Positions 24,632 to 32,629 of a DNA stretch of 64,000 nt are shown in pieces. The stretch is from Candidatus Saccharibacteria bacterium UBA1103 (GTDB lineage Bacteria > Patescibacteriota > Saccharimonadia > Saccharimonadales > Saccharimonadaceae). Within the stretch, counting starts at the first letter, position 1. The number at the start of each line of letters is the position of its first letter. The notes under the pieces were generated by a model that searched no databases, was not told where the DNA came from, and saw only the letters and a list, made by a program, of their open reading frames with translations. Location of the stretch: positions 1 through 64,000 of the forward strand of contig DCBQ01000008.1 of NCBI GenBank assembly GCA_002313515.1, in the 5' to 3' direction. The position numbers and the translations under genes were made by a program.

Positions 24632-25672
24632 ATGCCAATCAAAATATTTCCTAGGTCAATTTCCAAGCACGACCAAGTTGACATCGTGGCACCATCGTCG
24701 CCAATACCTCAAGGTCGTTTAACCAAGGTTGTTGAATTTTTGACTAAGCTAGGTCTCGACACACGAGTCGGTCGAACCTTACAACGGTCAACCGATGTGT
24801 ATACCGGTGTACAGGCAGGGCAAATCAAGGCAGCCGACCTGCCAACCTACGATAACTGCGGCTACATCGCCGGTAGCCCCAGGGAGCGCGCAGACGATAT
24901 ATTGTCGGCTACAGGTTCGGCGTTATTTTGCTTACGCGGTGGCTACACAGCGCTACAAACCATACCCCATCTACTAAATGACGAGCGTTTTTCTGAACTG
25001 GTTAAAAGAGCACCGGCCATCAGTGGCTATAGTGATATTACGCCATTAATAAACATAATTTACGATAGAGCTAGTCTAATTACCTACCATGCGCCGATGA
25101 TAACACCGAATTTCACCAAGCCTAGCATGCTAGATGCCAACGGCCAGCCCAACCAGTATAGCTATGACTATTGGCGTAAATTTCTATTTACCGATTGGCA
25201 ACAAGTTGAGCTAAAAAATCCAGTTGGACGATCGCTAAAAACCGTTGTTGGCGGCAAGGCCAGTGGTGATATCGTGGGAGGCAATCTCGAAGAGCTCCAT
25301 TGGCTATGCGGCACGCCATATCAAATTGACTTGCACGACAAAATCTTATTCTTAGAGGACGTGGAAGTTGCGACTACTAACCTGGATGTAGATTTAACTC
25401 AGATGAAACTGGCAGGGTTATTTGATGGTGTAAATGGGATAATTTTGGGCGACTTTGTGGATTGTTCCAACTCGAGCGATGGCGACCTAACAGGCTACGA
25501 ATCATTCACGGCTGAACAGCTAGTGATTGAGCGTCTAATGGAATACGCACCACATGTACCAATACTAGCGGGCTTGGCAGTAGGGCATGCCGTCCAGACC
25601 CTGACTATCCCCATTGGCGCACACTGCGAGTTGGATGCCGACCGTCAGACCATTGTAGTATACCGCCGATAG
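24632..25672 (+). CDS. S66 family peptidase (LD-carboxypeptidase / MccF-like)
   Basis: 346 aa. DIVAPSSPIPQGRLTKVVEF at the start, CLRGGYTALQTIPHL, GYSDITPL (conserved serine S134), LEDVEVATTNLD (Glu) and GHAVQTLTIPIG (His) give the S66 Ser-Glu-His set. S66 enzymes remove D-Ala from tetrapeptides (LdcA) or inactivate microcin C (MccF); which applies here is open. TAGGAG precedes the ATG, 13 nt after the NlpC/P60 gene, so the two are co-transcribed. Confidence 0.85.
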   Translation: MPIKIFPRSISKHDQVDIVAPSSPIPQGRLTKVVEFLTKLGLDTRVGRTLQRSTDVYTGVQAGQIKAADLPTYDNCGYIAGSPRERADDILSATGSALFCLRGGYTALQTIPHLLNDERFSELVKRAPAISGYSDITPLINIIYDRASLITYHAPMITPNFTKPSMLDANGQPNQYSYDYWRKFLFTDWQQVELKNPVGRSLKTVVGGKASGDIVGGNLEELHWLCGTPYQIDLHDKILFLEDVEVATTNLDVDLTQMKLAGLFDGVNGIILGDFVDCSNSSDGDLTGYESFTAEQLVIERLMEYAPHVPILAGLAVGHAVQTLTIPIGAHCELDADRQTIVVYRR

Positions 25673-25720
25673 CGACATTTGACATGTTGGGCTAGTGATG
25701 TGGTAAAATATCTATAGCAT

Positions 25721-27493
25721 ATGGTTGGATCATATAATTCTAGTCACAACAACACCGAGCATTACGGCAGCTACGACTGTCGTGATTTGCCACGCTCCAC
25801 CTGGCAGCCGCTCGAACAGTTTATTGACTTGGCTAACGCCAATCAGGCCGACGACGAGATAATTGATAAGCCCGCTGAGCTACGCGCCCTCAACGAGCAA
25901 CACCGTCTAGTACGCGAGTTTGCTCGTAGCGAGATTAATGATTGCGCCTACGTTGCGGCGGCCCTTGGCGTTATCTATGATCAAGTGCGCACACCAGATG
26001 GGATGGTTGATTCCACTAAGGCTCGCGGCATCCTGCGCGACTATTTCAACAAAAACAAGTTTAGCGACGACCCCGATGAAGATTATCGCCATAAAATATA
26101 CATTGCCGGCCTATTAGGCGACCGCACGCGGATTAATAACTTGCGGGCGGCCAGTGCGGCTAACACTTATTCTAATATCAATAGCAACACTGAAATCCCG
26201 GCCGAGACCTGGCTAAGCATCGCGCCGATGGCCAAACCAGACGTCCTACGCCAAACCGCTGAATCGGTCAATATTGAATCGCTGCTGATTGCTTCAGCCG
26301 AGTCGCTACAACGGCTAAATACGACCTATGGCAACGATATTAGCACTCTGCACGAAATTGCCTTTGTTGAGCAAACACTAGAGCCGATGGCAGAGATGAT
26401 CGGCTTTGATAGCCTCGCTATGGCCCTAAGCTCGCGTACCAAAGAGATTCGTTTAACTAATGCTGGCCGCACTGATTTACTACACCGCGCCGATACTATC
26501 TTAAAATGCGTGGACCGTTACGACAGTGACTGTAGCCGCCGTAGTAGCGTGGAGCAGCTAGTGGGGCGCACGCTCAACACTGCCTTTGGCACCCCGAACG
26601 CCTTTGAAGCCAGTGCTTCGGTTGAGAACAGCGGTGTTAACGAAGCGGTTTTTGGTACTATTTACGATATGAATCGTCGCTCGGATATTTCCGAGGGCTC
26701 CGATGGCACAGTGGGGCGCTTTCGCTTAAAGACGCGTGGCTCCCTGGCCTGGAAGCTCCTGCATGATGAAAAGGTCGAGACAGAGGAAGTAGCGGATGAC
26801 CTGCAGATTCAAGAGGCTCCTATGGACCTAATCGGCTTGACCTTAATTTGCCACGATGAAGAAGAACAATCGCGAGTCTTTGCGGAGCTAGTTAATGGTA
26901 TTTATAGTACTCGCGCCATCCAGCCACAGATCGCTAACTCTAAGCTGTCGCCTGTCCATATCGCCGGGATGCCGGACTACATTGATCGCATGATGGCGGG
27001 ACTGGATAGCAAGCGCGAGTTAGGATGGCGAGGACTATATAATACCGCGACGAACCAGTATGGCGAGGAATTTCAGCTTCCCTTTGTTATAGACGCTAAG
27101 CCGGCCGCAACCAGTGATGGGCTATGTCTAGCCAAGGTTACCTATATGTACGCTGGCGTGCCAGTGGAAGTGCAAGTGGTTACTGAGTCCGAACGTCACC
27201 AGATGCGTTGTGGCAAGAAGGCCCATATAATCTACAAGGCCAAGAATGCTGGTGGCAATGTAAGTGAGACCGACATTGACAAACTGGTTGCTATTCTGCC
27301 GGACATCCACGCCCGTCGTCGCCGCATCAGCACCAGTAAGCTAGTCGGTTCGCATATTAAAGCCGACGGTACAGTAGAAATCGGCGCCAGCGAGCACGAA
27401 GCACGAGAGCGTCTGAACGATCTGCTTCATCCTGGACGAGAGATGGCGCCATTAGTCGGTATGGTGGCAGCAAGTGCGCTAGCTGATTGTTGA
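25721..27493 (+). CDS. Divergent RelA/SpoT-like nucleotidyltransferase domain protein
   Basis: 590 aa. The N-terminal half is helical and unrecognised. From about residue 320 the order of motifs follows the RelA/SpoT synthetase domain: RFRLKTRGSLAWKLL (RxKxxxSxxxK), APMDLIGLTLIC (DxxGxR with R replaced by T), GWRGLYNTATNQYG (YKGY/LHT region) and VPVEVQVVTESERHQM with KKAHIIYK (EIQIRT...HxxYK). It may make (p)ppGpp or another alarmone, or be catalytically dead because of the missing Arg. TGGTAAAAT lies 11 nt before the ATG. Confidence 0.55.
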   Translation: MVGSYNSSHNNTEHYGSYDCRDLPRSTWQPLEQFIDLANANQADDEIIDKPAELRALNEQHRLVREFARSEINDCAYVAAALGVIYDQVRTPDGMVDSTKARGILRDYFNKNKFSDDPDEDYRHKIYIAGLLGDRTRINNLRAASAANTYSNINSNTEIPAETWLSIAPMAKPDVLRQTAESVNIESLLIASAESLQRLNTTYGNDISTLHEIAFVEQTLEPMAEMIGFDSLAMALSSRTKEIRLTNAGRTDLLHRADTILKCVDRYDSDCSRRSSVEQLVGRTLNTAFGTPNAFEASASVENSGVNEAVFGTIYDMNRRSDISEGSDGTVGRFRLKTRGSLAWKLLHDEKVETEEVADDLQIQEAPMDLIGLTLICHDEEEQSRVFAELVNGIYSTRAIQPQIANSKLSPVHIAGMPDYIDRMMAGLDSKRELGWRGLYNTATNQYGEEFQLPFVIDAKPAATSDGLCLAKVTYMYAGVPVEVQVVTESERHQMRCGKKAHIIYKAKNAGGNVSETDIDKLVAILPDIHARRRRISTSKLVGSHIKADGTVEIGASEHEARERLNDLLHPGREMAPLVGMVAASALADC

Positions 27494-27534
27494 TAGCGCT
27501 TGCATAGTCGGGCTAGCTATGCTAATATGTTCAT

Positions 27535-27620
27535 AGCGTTATCAGAGACAGTGGCGGTCGAGATTAACTGACTTAATCATGCTACCGAGATAAGAATACT
27601 CCTCTTGATGACGACACCTT
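27535..27620 (+). promoter_or_regulatory. L10 leader RNA of rplJ-rplL
   Basis: After TGCTAATAT (hexamer 27521-27526) the leader reads AGAGACAGTGGCGG... CTTAATCATGCTACCGAGAT, the conserved kink-turn and distal stem of the ribosomal protein L10 leader. In other bacteria the L10-L12 complex binds this element to repress its own operon. Confidence 0.7.
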
Positions 27621-27668
27621 AACAATTCGGGTCGCAACAAATCAACTATCTAAAACCAAAGGAGAATT

Positions 27669-28193
27669 ATGGCTATATCACGTAGTAAAAAGGAAACTTT
27701 GGTTGCTGAACTAAACGATGTTCTAGATACCGCTAAGACCGTTGCCTACGCTGAATACGCTGGCATCACGGTCAAGGATCTACAGGATCTACGTCGAGCC
27801 GCTCGCGAGAACAACGTGCAGATTAAGGTGGTCAAGAACCGCCTTATGCGCGTGGCGATGCAGCAGCACGAGGCATTTAAGGACATTGACACTTCCAACA
27901 TGAAGGGTCAGGTTCTATATGCTATCAGTGCTGAGGACGAAGTAATGCCAGCCAAGGTGCTAGCCAACTTTGCCAAGGATCACGACGAGATGAAGCTAGC
28001 TGGTGCCTTTGACAACAACGGCCAGTCTATGGACGCTGCTGCTGTTACCGCACTATCCAAGCTACCGACCAAGAACGAGCTTATCGCCCAAACTGTGGCG
28101 CAGTTGCTATCGCCGGTCAACGACGTTACCAATGCGCTTTCGGGCAATTTACACGCACTATTGGATGGTATTGCCGATCATGCAACCGCTTAA
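27669..28193 (+). CDS. rplJ: 50S ribosomal protein L10
   Basis: 174 aa. ISRSKKETLVAELNDVLDTA start, the RNA-binding DLRRAARENNVQIKVVKNRL segment, and a C-terminal L12-binding helix. AAAGGAG before the ATG. Regulated by the leader upstream. Confidence 0.96.
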   Translation: MAISRSKKETLVAELNDVLDTAKTVAYAEYAGITVKDLQDLRRAARENNVQIKVVKNRLMRVAMQQHEAFKDIDTSNMKGQVLYAISAEDEVMPAKVLANFAKDHDEMKLAGAFDNNGQSMDAAAVTALSKLPTKNELIAQTVAQLLSPVNDVTNALSGNLHALLDGIADHATA

Positions 28194-28237
28194 TCGTTTG
28201 TAATGCAACCACTTAATATTTAATAAGGAGAAATAAC

Positions 28238-28612
28238 ATGGCTGATGTAAAGAAATTAGCTGAAGAGCTAACTCAGTTGACCGTTCTAGAAGTCAACGAA
28301 CTAAAGAACGTCCTAAAGGACGAGTATGGTATTGAACCTGCCGCTGCCGCTGTTGCCGTAGCTGCTGGTCCTGCTGAAGGTGCTGCCGCCGCCGAGGAAA
28401 AGACTGAATTTGACGTCAAACTAACCGAAGCTGGTGGTCAGAAGGTCGCCGTGATCAAGGCTGTCAAGGAATTGACTGGCAAGGGTCTAGGTGACGCCAA
28501 GAAGTTGGTTGAAGAAGCTCCTGCTGTAATCCTAGAGAAGGTTTCTAAGGACGAGGCTGAGGCTGCCAAGAAGGCTCTAGAAGAGGCTGGTGCCAAGGTT
28601 GAACTAGCTTAG
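28238..28612 (+). CDS. rplL: 50S ribosomal protein L7/L12
   Basis: 124 aa. N-terminal dimerisation helix, Ala-rich hinge (AAAAVAVAAGPAEGAAAAEE) and C-terminal domain with GLGDAKKLVEEAP. AAGGAG before the ATG. rpoB, which usually follows rplL, is not here; a terminator ends the unit. Confidence 0.97.
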   Translation: MADVKKLAEELTQLTVLEVNELKNVLKDEYGIEPAAAAVAVAAGPAEGAAAAEEKTEFDVKLTEAGGQKVAVIKAVKELTGKGLGDAKKLVEEAPAVILEKVSKDEAEAAKKALEEAGAKVELA

Positions 28613-28652
28613 TTCACTAGTGTCAATTGCTTGCGAACGAATTGTTATGAAA

Positions 28653-28680
28653 AAATCCCCTGTCATATGGCAGGGGATTT
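28653..28680. terminator. Bidirectional terminator after rplL
   Basis: AAATCCCCTG pairs with CAGGGGATTT (10 bp, loop TCATATGG). The minus side carries a run of T (plus-strand A run), serving the convergent gene at 28710. Confidence 0.85.
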
Positions 28681-28709
28681 GTAGTTAGAAGGGTATTTGA
28701 GATGATATA

Positions 28710-29210
28710 TCAGTCATCATCCAATCCGTCAGGGATGCCGTCGCCGTCAGTATCAGTGTCCAGAGCATCTGGAGTGCCATCGTTGTCGTCGTCATCATCC
28801 TCGCCGTCAGGGATGCCGTCGCCGTCAGTATCGCGCGTGTAGCTGTCGTCATCGTAGTTCGGATTATATCCGTAGGGATTATCGATGCCAGTGAAACGTG
28901 TACGAACCTGAGGCGCATCATCTAGCGCAAGTGGACGCGAGATGTCGGTATTATCTTGAAACGAGTTGGAGCCGTCAATAGCCATGTTGCGCCCATCCAT
29001 CGGCGTGATAGGATGAGTGAAGTCGTGGTCATAGGTTGAGTCGGTGTAGCCACCGTTGGCGTCAGCCTGCTGCTCGCGATCATCATCCAAGGTAAGTGGA
29101 TGGATCACAGTTCGCGTAGGATTGTTCTGCTCTTTGGCATTGTAGTCATTATCAGAACTTGACTTACCCGAGCCTAAGAAGGCGTCTAGAATCGAGCTAA
29201 TTAGTCCCAT
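28710..29210 (-). CDS. Acidic protein with thrombospondin type-3-like calcium repeats
   Basis: 165 aa from ATG 29210, which has AGGAGG upstream. The C-terminal 45 residues are tandem DTDGDGIPDG / DDDDDNDGTPDALD units, the DxDxDGxxD calcium-binding loop of TSP3 repeats; the repeat is also visible in DNA (copies near 28730 and 28802). The N-terminus (MGLISSILDAFLGSGKSSS) is weakly amphipathic, not a clear signal peptide. The rest is disordered and Asp/Asn-rich. Likely a calcium-dependent surface or scaffold protein (inference). Confidence 0.75.
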   Translation of the reverse strand: MGLISSILDAFLGSGKSSSDNDYNAKEQNNPTRTVIHPLTLDDDREQQADANGGYTDSTYDHDFTHPITPMDGRNMAIDGSNSFQDNTDISRPLALDDAPQVRTRFTGIDNPYGYNPNYDDDSYTRDTDGDGIPDGEDDDDDNDGTPDALDTDTDGDGIPDGLDDD

Positions 29211-29275
29211 AATATTCCTCCTAATTAAAAAGGGCATAACCGTTTAGTTAATGGTTTAATTATGACACTTATGAC

Positions 29276-29300
29276 ATTGTTTGTCCAGTGTCCAAACAAT
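29276..29300. promoter_or_regulatory. Inverted repeat in a divergent promoter region
   Basis: ATTGTTTG (29276-29283) and CAAACAAT (29293-29300) with a 9-nt gap, between the divergent genes at 29210(-) and 29451(+). Spacing fits a dimeric repressor site or a hairpin. Confidence 0.4.
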
Positions 29301-29380
29301 ACTCAGATTGATATTGTAAGCTAGTAGATATGACAACGTTTATACACATCACCAGTGTTATAGCTGTGGACAAAAATTGT

Positions 29381-29409
29381 TTGACTGAATAACACTTCTG
29401 CGGTATAAT
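29381..29409 (+). promoter_or_regulatory. Sigma70-type promoter of the 29451 operon
   Basis: TTGACT (29381-29386), 17-nt spacer, TATAAT (29404-29409). Confidence 0.8.
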
Positions 29410-29450
29410 GGCGCTTGAGAACTTAAGATAAAGAAAGAGAGACTACAGAG

Positions 29451-29975
29451 ATGAGCGAGAATATCGAAGAGTCTGCATTACCTGAAAAGCAGGTAAAGCG
29501 ACTAAGGAATCTACTAAATGAAGCTGAGAAGAATTTGGCTGCCGCCAAAGAACTACTATTTTCAATAGTTGGCGACGATGAGATGCCACATCGTACCGCC
29601 GGTGACGTTACCGGAAAGGTAATTGAGGGTGTGTTTGATGGACAATCTATGCACGATAACGCCGGCAAATCCTATCCAGTACCGGCTAACTATGCCAGCA
29701 AATCTAAGCTAGTTGAGGGCGATATCCTAAAGCTAACCATTGCCAGCGATGGTTCGTTTATCTATAAGCAGATTGGCCCAGTTGCGCGCAAGCAGCTTGT
29801 GGGCACATTGACACAACACGACGGTGCGTATTATGTTGAGGCAGGTGACAAAGAATATCGAGTGCTGTTAGCCTCTGTAACCTTCTTCCGCGGACATGTG
29901 GGTGATCAGGTATCGGTGATTGTTCCAGAGGACAATCGTAACGCCGAATGGGCAGCAGTCGAGGCAATCTTATAA
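29451..29975 (+). CDS. Conserved hypothetical protein, 174 aa
   Basis: An N-terminal coiled coil (EKQVKRLRNLLNEAEKNLAA) is followed by a beta-rich part: GKVIEGVFDGQSMHDNAGKS, VEGDILKLTIASDGSFIYKQ and HVGDQVSVIVPEDNRN, which look like repeated short beta-barrel segments. Possibly a nucleic-acid-binding or assembly protein; not identified. TAA/ATG overlap (1 nt) couples it to the DsbA-like gene. Confidence 0.65.
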   Translation: MSENIEESALPEKQVKRLRNLLNEAEKNLAAAKELLFSIVGDDEMPHRTAGDVTGKVIEGVFDGQSMHDNAGKSYPVPANYASKSKLVEGDILKLTIASDGSFIYKQIGPVARKQLVGTLTQHDGAYYVEAGDKEYRVLLASVTFFRGHVGDQVSVIVPEDNRNAEWAAVEAIL

Positions 29976-30949
29976 TGTCTAAGCAAGCGGTGGGCAAGCA
30001 ATCAGGTTCGACAGCCATTCAACCCAGTGTGGCTAGTCCGACGGAGTCGTCTAGCGAGGTGGCGCTTCATGATAATATCAAACGTGATATTGATTCCGGG
30101 GATACCATACCAGAAGGGGCGGTGCGTTACTGCCCGACCTCGCATGATGACCAAGTAAAAAACCGCCAGGCTCTTCGTAGCATTGCTATTATATTAGTGT
30201 TTATTGGCATCTTGCTGCTGCTAGGAATTATGATGCTATGTTGTTCACTATATGACAATAGCAATCAACCAGCGACAACAACCAGCCAAAGCAATAGCTC
30301 TAACGAGGCGTCATCGGGTAAGGACAGCCAGAAAGCTACTGAGAGCATATACGACAAATCAGCCAAGCCTATCGCCGCCGAGAACCTAAAACTGATCGAC
30401 TCTAGTAACGGTCAAATCCCCGACCATTACATAGGCAAGAAAGACGCCAAAGTAGTTGTAATTGAGTATGCTGATTTTACCTGCCCGTACTGTCAGGACA
30501 TTAGCGACGATATGCAGGACCTGCGCAAAAAATACCAGAATAAGGTATTATTTATCTATCGAAACTTCAATATCGGCCACACGTATTCCGATATTGCCAT
30601 GCGCGCCGCCGAAGCCGCCTACCTAGTCGGTGGCAGTAATGCTTATTGGAAATTTAACGAAAGATTGTTTAATGATGACGCCTGGACCAATAGTGAGTAT
30701 ATGGATACCAACACTCTGGAGAGTAAATTGAAACACTATGCCGAAGAGGCTAACATCGATGCCAATAAATTTATCGATGCATATCACAACTACACTAGCA
30801 ATGGCATTGAGACCAAGATACAGCGCGACCAAAATCTAGGTAGCAGTTCCAACGTGCAGGGCACGCCAACCATCATCGTAAACGGCAAGATGGTTGCGTC
30901 CTATGACGCCAGTACCGTCAAGCGCGCTATCGAGGATGCAATAGATTAA
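29975..30949 (+). CDS. Membrane-anchored DsbA-like thiol oxidoreductase
   Basis: 324 aa: a cytoplasmic Ser/Glu-rich N-terminus, one membrane helix (69-91), a Ser/Asn linker and an extracytoplasmic thioredoxin-fold domain with CPYC (170-173) in VIEYADFTCPYCQ and the cis-Pro loop QGTPTIIVNGK. It belongs to the Thioredoxin_4/DsbA group that forms or isomerises disulfides outside the membrane, relevant to the Cys-paired DUF3592 proteins at 44-45.7 kb. No DsbB/VKOR partner is in the window. Confidence 0.88.
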   Translation: MSKQAVGKQSGSTAIQPSVASPTESSSEVALHDNIKRDIDSGDTIPEGAVRYCPTSHDDQVKNRQALRSIAIILVFIGILLLLGIMMLCCSLYDNSNQPATTTSQSNSSNEASSGKDSQKATESIYDKSAKPIAAENLKLIDSSNGQIPDHYIGKKDAKVVVIEYADFTCPYCQDISDDMQDLRKKYQNKVLFIYRNFNIGHTYSDIAMRAAEAAYLVGGSNAYWKFNERLFNDDAWTNSEYMDTNTLESKLKHYAEEANIDANKFIDAYHNYTSNGIETKIQRDQNLGSSSNVQGTPTIIVNGKMVASYDASTVKRAIEDAID

Positions 30950-30961
30950 GATAATAATTAC

Positions 30962-30978
30962 AGCAGTATGTTACTGCT
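30962..30978 (+). terminator. Short hairpin after the DsbA-like gene
   Basis: AGCAGTA-TGT-TACTGCT, 7 bp, without a T run. A weak terminator or mRNA 3'-end stabiliser. The following ~130 nt to dnaX hold only its promoter. Confidence 0.4.
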
Positions 30979-31117
30979 ATGATTATAAGCGCTATAACGT
31001 CACATGTTGTATTGACAACGATATAACATTTCAGCTTACTGGCACTACACACCACCATCTGCGATGAGAATGGGGGCAGCAGTAAACCAGCTTAACTTTA
31101 TGTAGTATAATATAATT

Positions 31118-32629
31118 ATGACTAGAGAGAGGGAGACAAAAAGAAATACACGGTTGGCGCTGTACCGAAAGTATCGACCAACCAAACTTAGTGAGGTAGT
31201 AGGTCAACCACAGGTTACCGATATTCTGGCGGCTATGGCGAAGACGGGCAACTTCGCCCACGCCTACCTATTTACCGGCCAACGCGGCACCGGTAAGACC
31301 ACCGTGGCGCGCATCCTAGCGCACTTGGTCAATAATTTACCGTATGACGATAATGTTATTAGTAGTGACATCGACATCATCGAGATTGATGCAGCCAGCA
31401 ATAATAGCGTCGACGACATCCGCAACCTGCGCGATAACATCAACTTGGCACCGATGAAATCCAAATACAAAGTCTACATCATCGACGAGTTCCATATGCT
31501 CAGTAAGGCCGCATTCAACGCACTACTCAAGACCATCGAGGAACCGCCTGAGCATGCGATTTTCATCCTAGCTACCACCGAGCTACAGAAAGTACCAGCA
31601 ACCATCCTGTCGCGGGTGCAACGCTATCATTTTCGCCCGCTACCGGTCGAGTTGCTGACTAAGCACCTGCGCATGATTGCCGATAAAGAGAAGATCGACA
31701 TTGACGACGACGCTCTAATGTTGGTAGCTAAACGCGGCGGCGGTTCGGTTCGCGATAGCATCACGATCTTAGATCAGCTATCAGGTAGCAATAGCAAGAT
31801 TACCAAGGCTACGGTTGAGGAGGTGCTGGGGCTAGTCTCTGGCGAGCGCCTATCAAATTTAATCAAGAAAGTTGCCACCCATGACAGCAAGGGCATTATT
31901 ACTGATGTGCAGGATATGCTAGCGGACGGCTCAAGCGTACAGTCGCTGGTTGGTCAGTTGGTGGATTTACTATCCGAGAGCGCGATCCAGTCGCCGTCGC
32001 TGTATGTGCTAATTGACCAATTGTTAGAGGCTCCGAAGTCATCCATGCCGAGTCAGAAGCTAATTGCCGTGCTAGTCGAGGCGAGTTTGAAAGGTGAGGG
32101 CGTTGAAGCGGCTACCGTTGAGCTACCAGCAATTAAGGTGGTTGAGGAAGCTGATTCAAGAGGAGCAAATAAAACCCACCCAGCGCAACCTTCGTCGCAG
32201 CTTGCTCACCCTTTACAGGGCGGTACAGATGAAAGCAAGACACATGCGCCTGCTCGCCCTCTCCGCGAGGAGGAGGAAATCGATACTTCAACTCCACCCG
32301 ACAGTTTTGACGGCGAGATAAAATTGGACGACATTAACGAAAAATTAAAGGATATGGACGAGTTATCGGCTTTTGCGCTGATGGAGTTTGCGCAGCTGCG
32401 CTATAGCCAGAAATCAAATACTCTAACACTGTTTTTTGCCAAGAAGTTTCATCGCACTAAAGCCGAAGAGCCAAAGTTTCGCGACGCCATGGCAGCAGCG
32501 GTTGAGTCGCTATACCATTTCCGACCGAGTATAATAATCAGTAAGCAAGCCGCGCCGGCGGACAGTGATGCCAGTAAGGTAATGGAATTAATGGGTGGGG
32601 GAGAGGTTGTAACCAATGCCAAGATCTAA
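31118..32629 (+). CDS. dnaX: DNA polymerase III subunit gamma/tau
   Basis: 503 aa. Walker A GQRGTGKT (54-61), DIIEIDAASNNSVDDIRNLR, YIIDEFHMLSKAAFNALLKT and TTELQKVPATILSRVQRYHF are typical DnaX. The four zinc-ligand cysteines normally between Walker A and IEIDAAS are missing (AHLVNNLPYDDNVISSD instead). Residues about 352-387 are encoded by an inserted palindromic element and contribute a Pro/Arg/Glu-rich linker. TATAAT ends 6 nt before the ATG (leaderless type). The last 14 nt overlap dnaB. Confidence 0.95.
   Translation: MTRERETKRNTRLALYRKYRPTKLSEVVGQPQVTDILAAMAKTGNFAHAYLFTGQRGTGKTTVARILAHLVNNLPYDDNVISSDIDIIEIDAASNNSVDDIRNLRDNINLAPMKSKYKVYIIDEFHMLSKAAFNALLKTIEEPPEHAIFILATTELQKVPATILSRVQRYHFRPLPVELLTKHLRMIADKEKIDIDDDALMLVAKRGGGSVRDSITILDQLSGSNSKITKATVEEVLGLVSGERLSNLIKKVATHDSKGIITDVQDMLADGSSVQSLVGQLVDLLSESAIQSPSLYVLIDQLLEAPKSSMPSQKLIAVLVEASLKGEGVEAATVELPAIKVVEEADSRGANKTHPAQPSSQLAHPLQGGTDESKTHAPARPLREEEEIDTSTPPDSFDGEIKLDDINEKLKDMDELSAFALMEFAQLRYSQKSNTLTLFFAKKFHRTKAEEPKFRDAMAAAVESLYHFRPSIIISKQAAPADSDASKVMELMGGGEVVTNAKI
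32173..32277 (+). repeat. Degenerate palindromic element inserted in dnaX
   Basis: AACCCACCC, a degenerate small-hairpin region, then CACCCTTTACAGGGCGGT: same order as copy B1 (AACCCACCC ... CCCTTGACAGGGCGGG). A second GC-rich half (GCCCTCTCCGCGAGGAGGAG) follows after about 30 nt. The reading frame stays open through it. Confidence 0.6.

Noticed and set aside
28685..28921. 78-codon minus frame rich in Thr/Ala/Met in the calcium-repeat region
   Set aside because: Shadow of the Asp/Gly-rich repeat DNA; no RBS.
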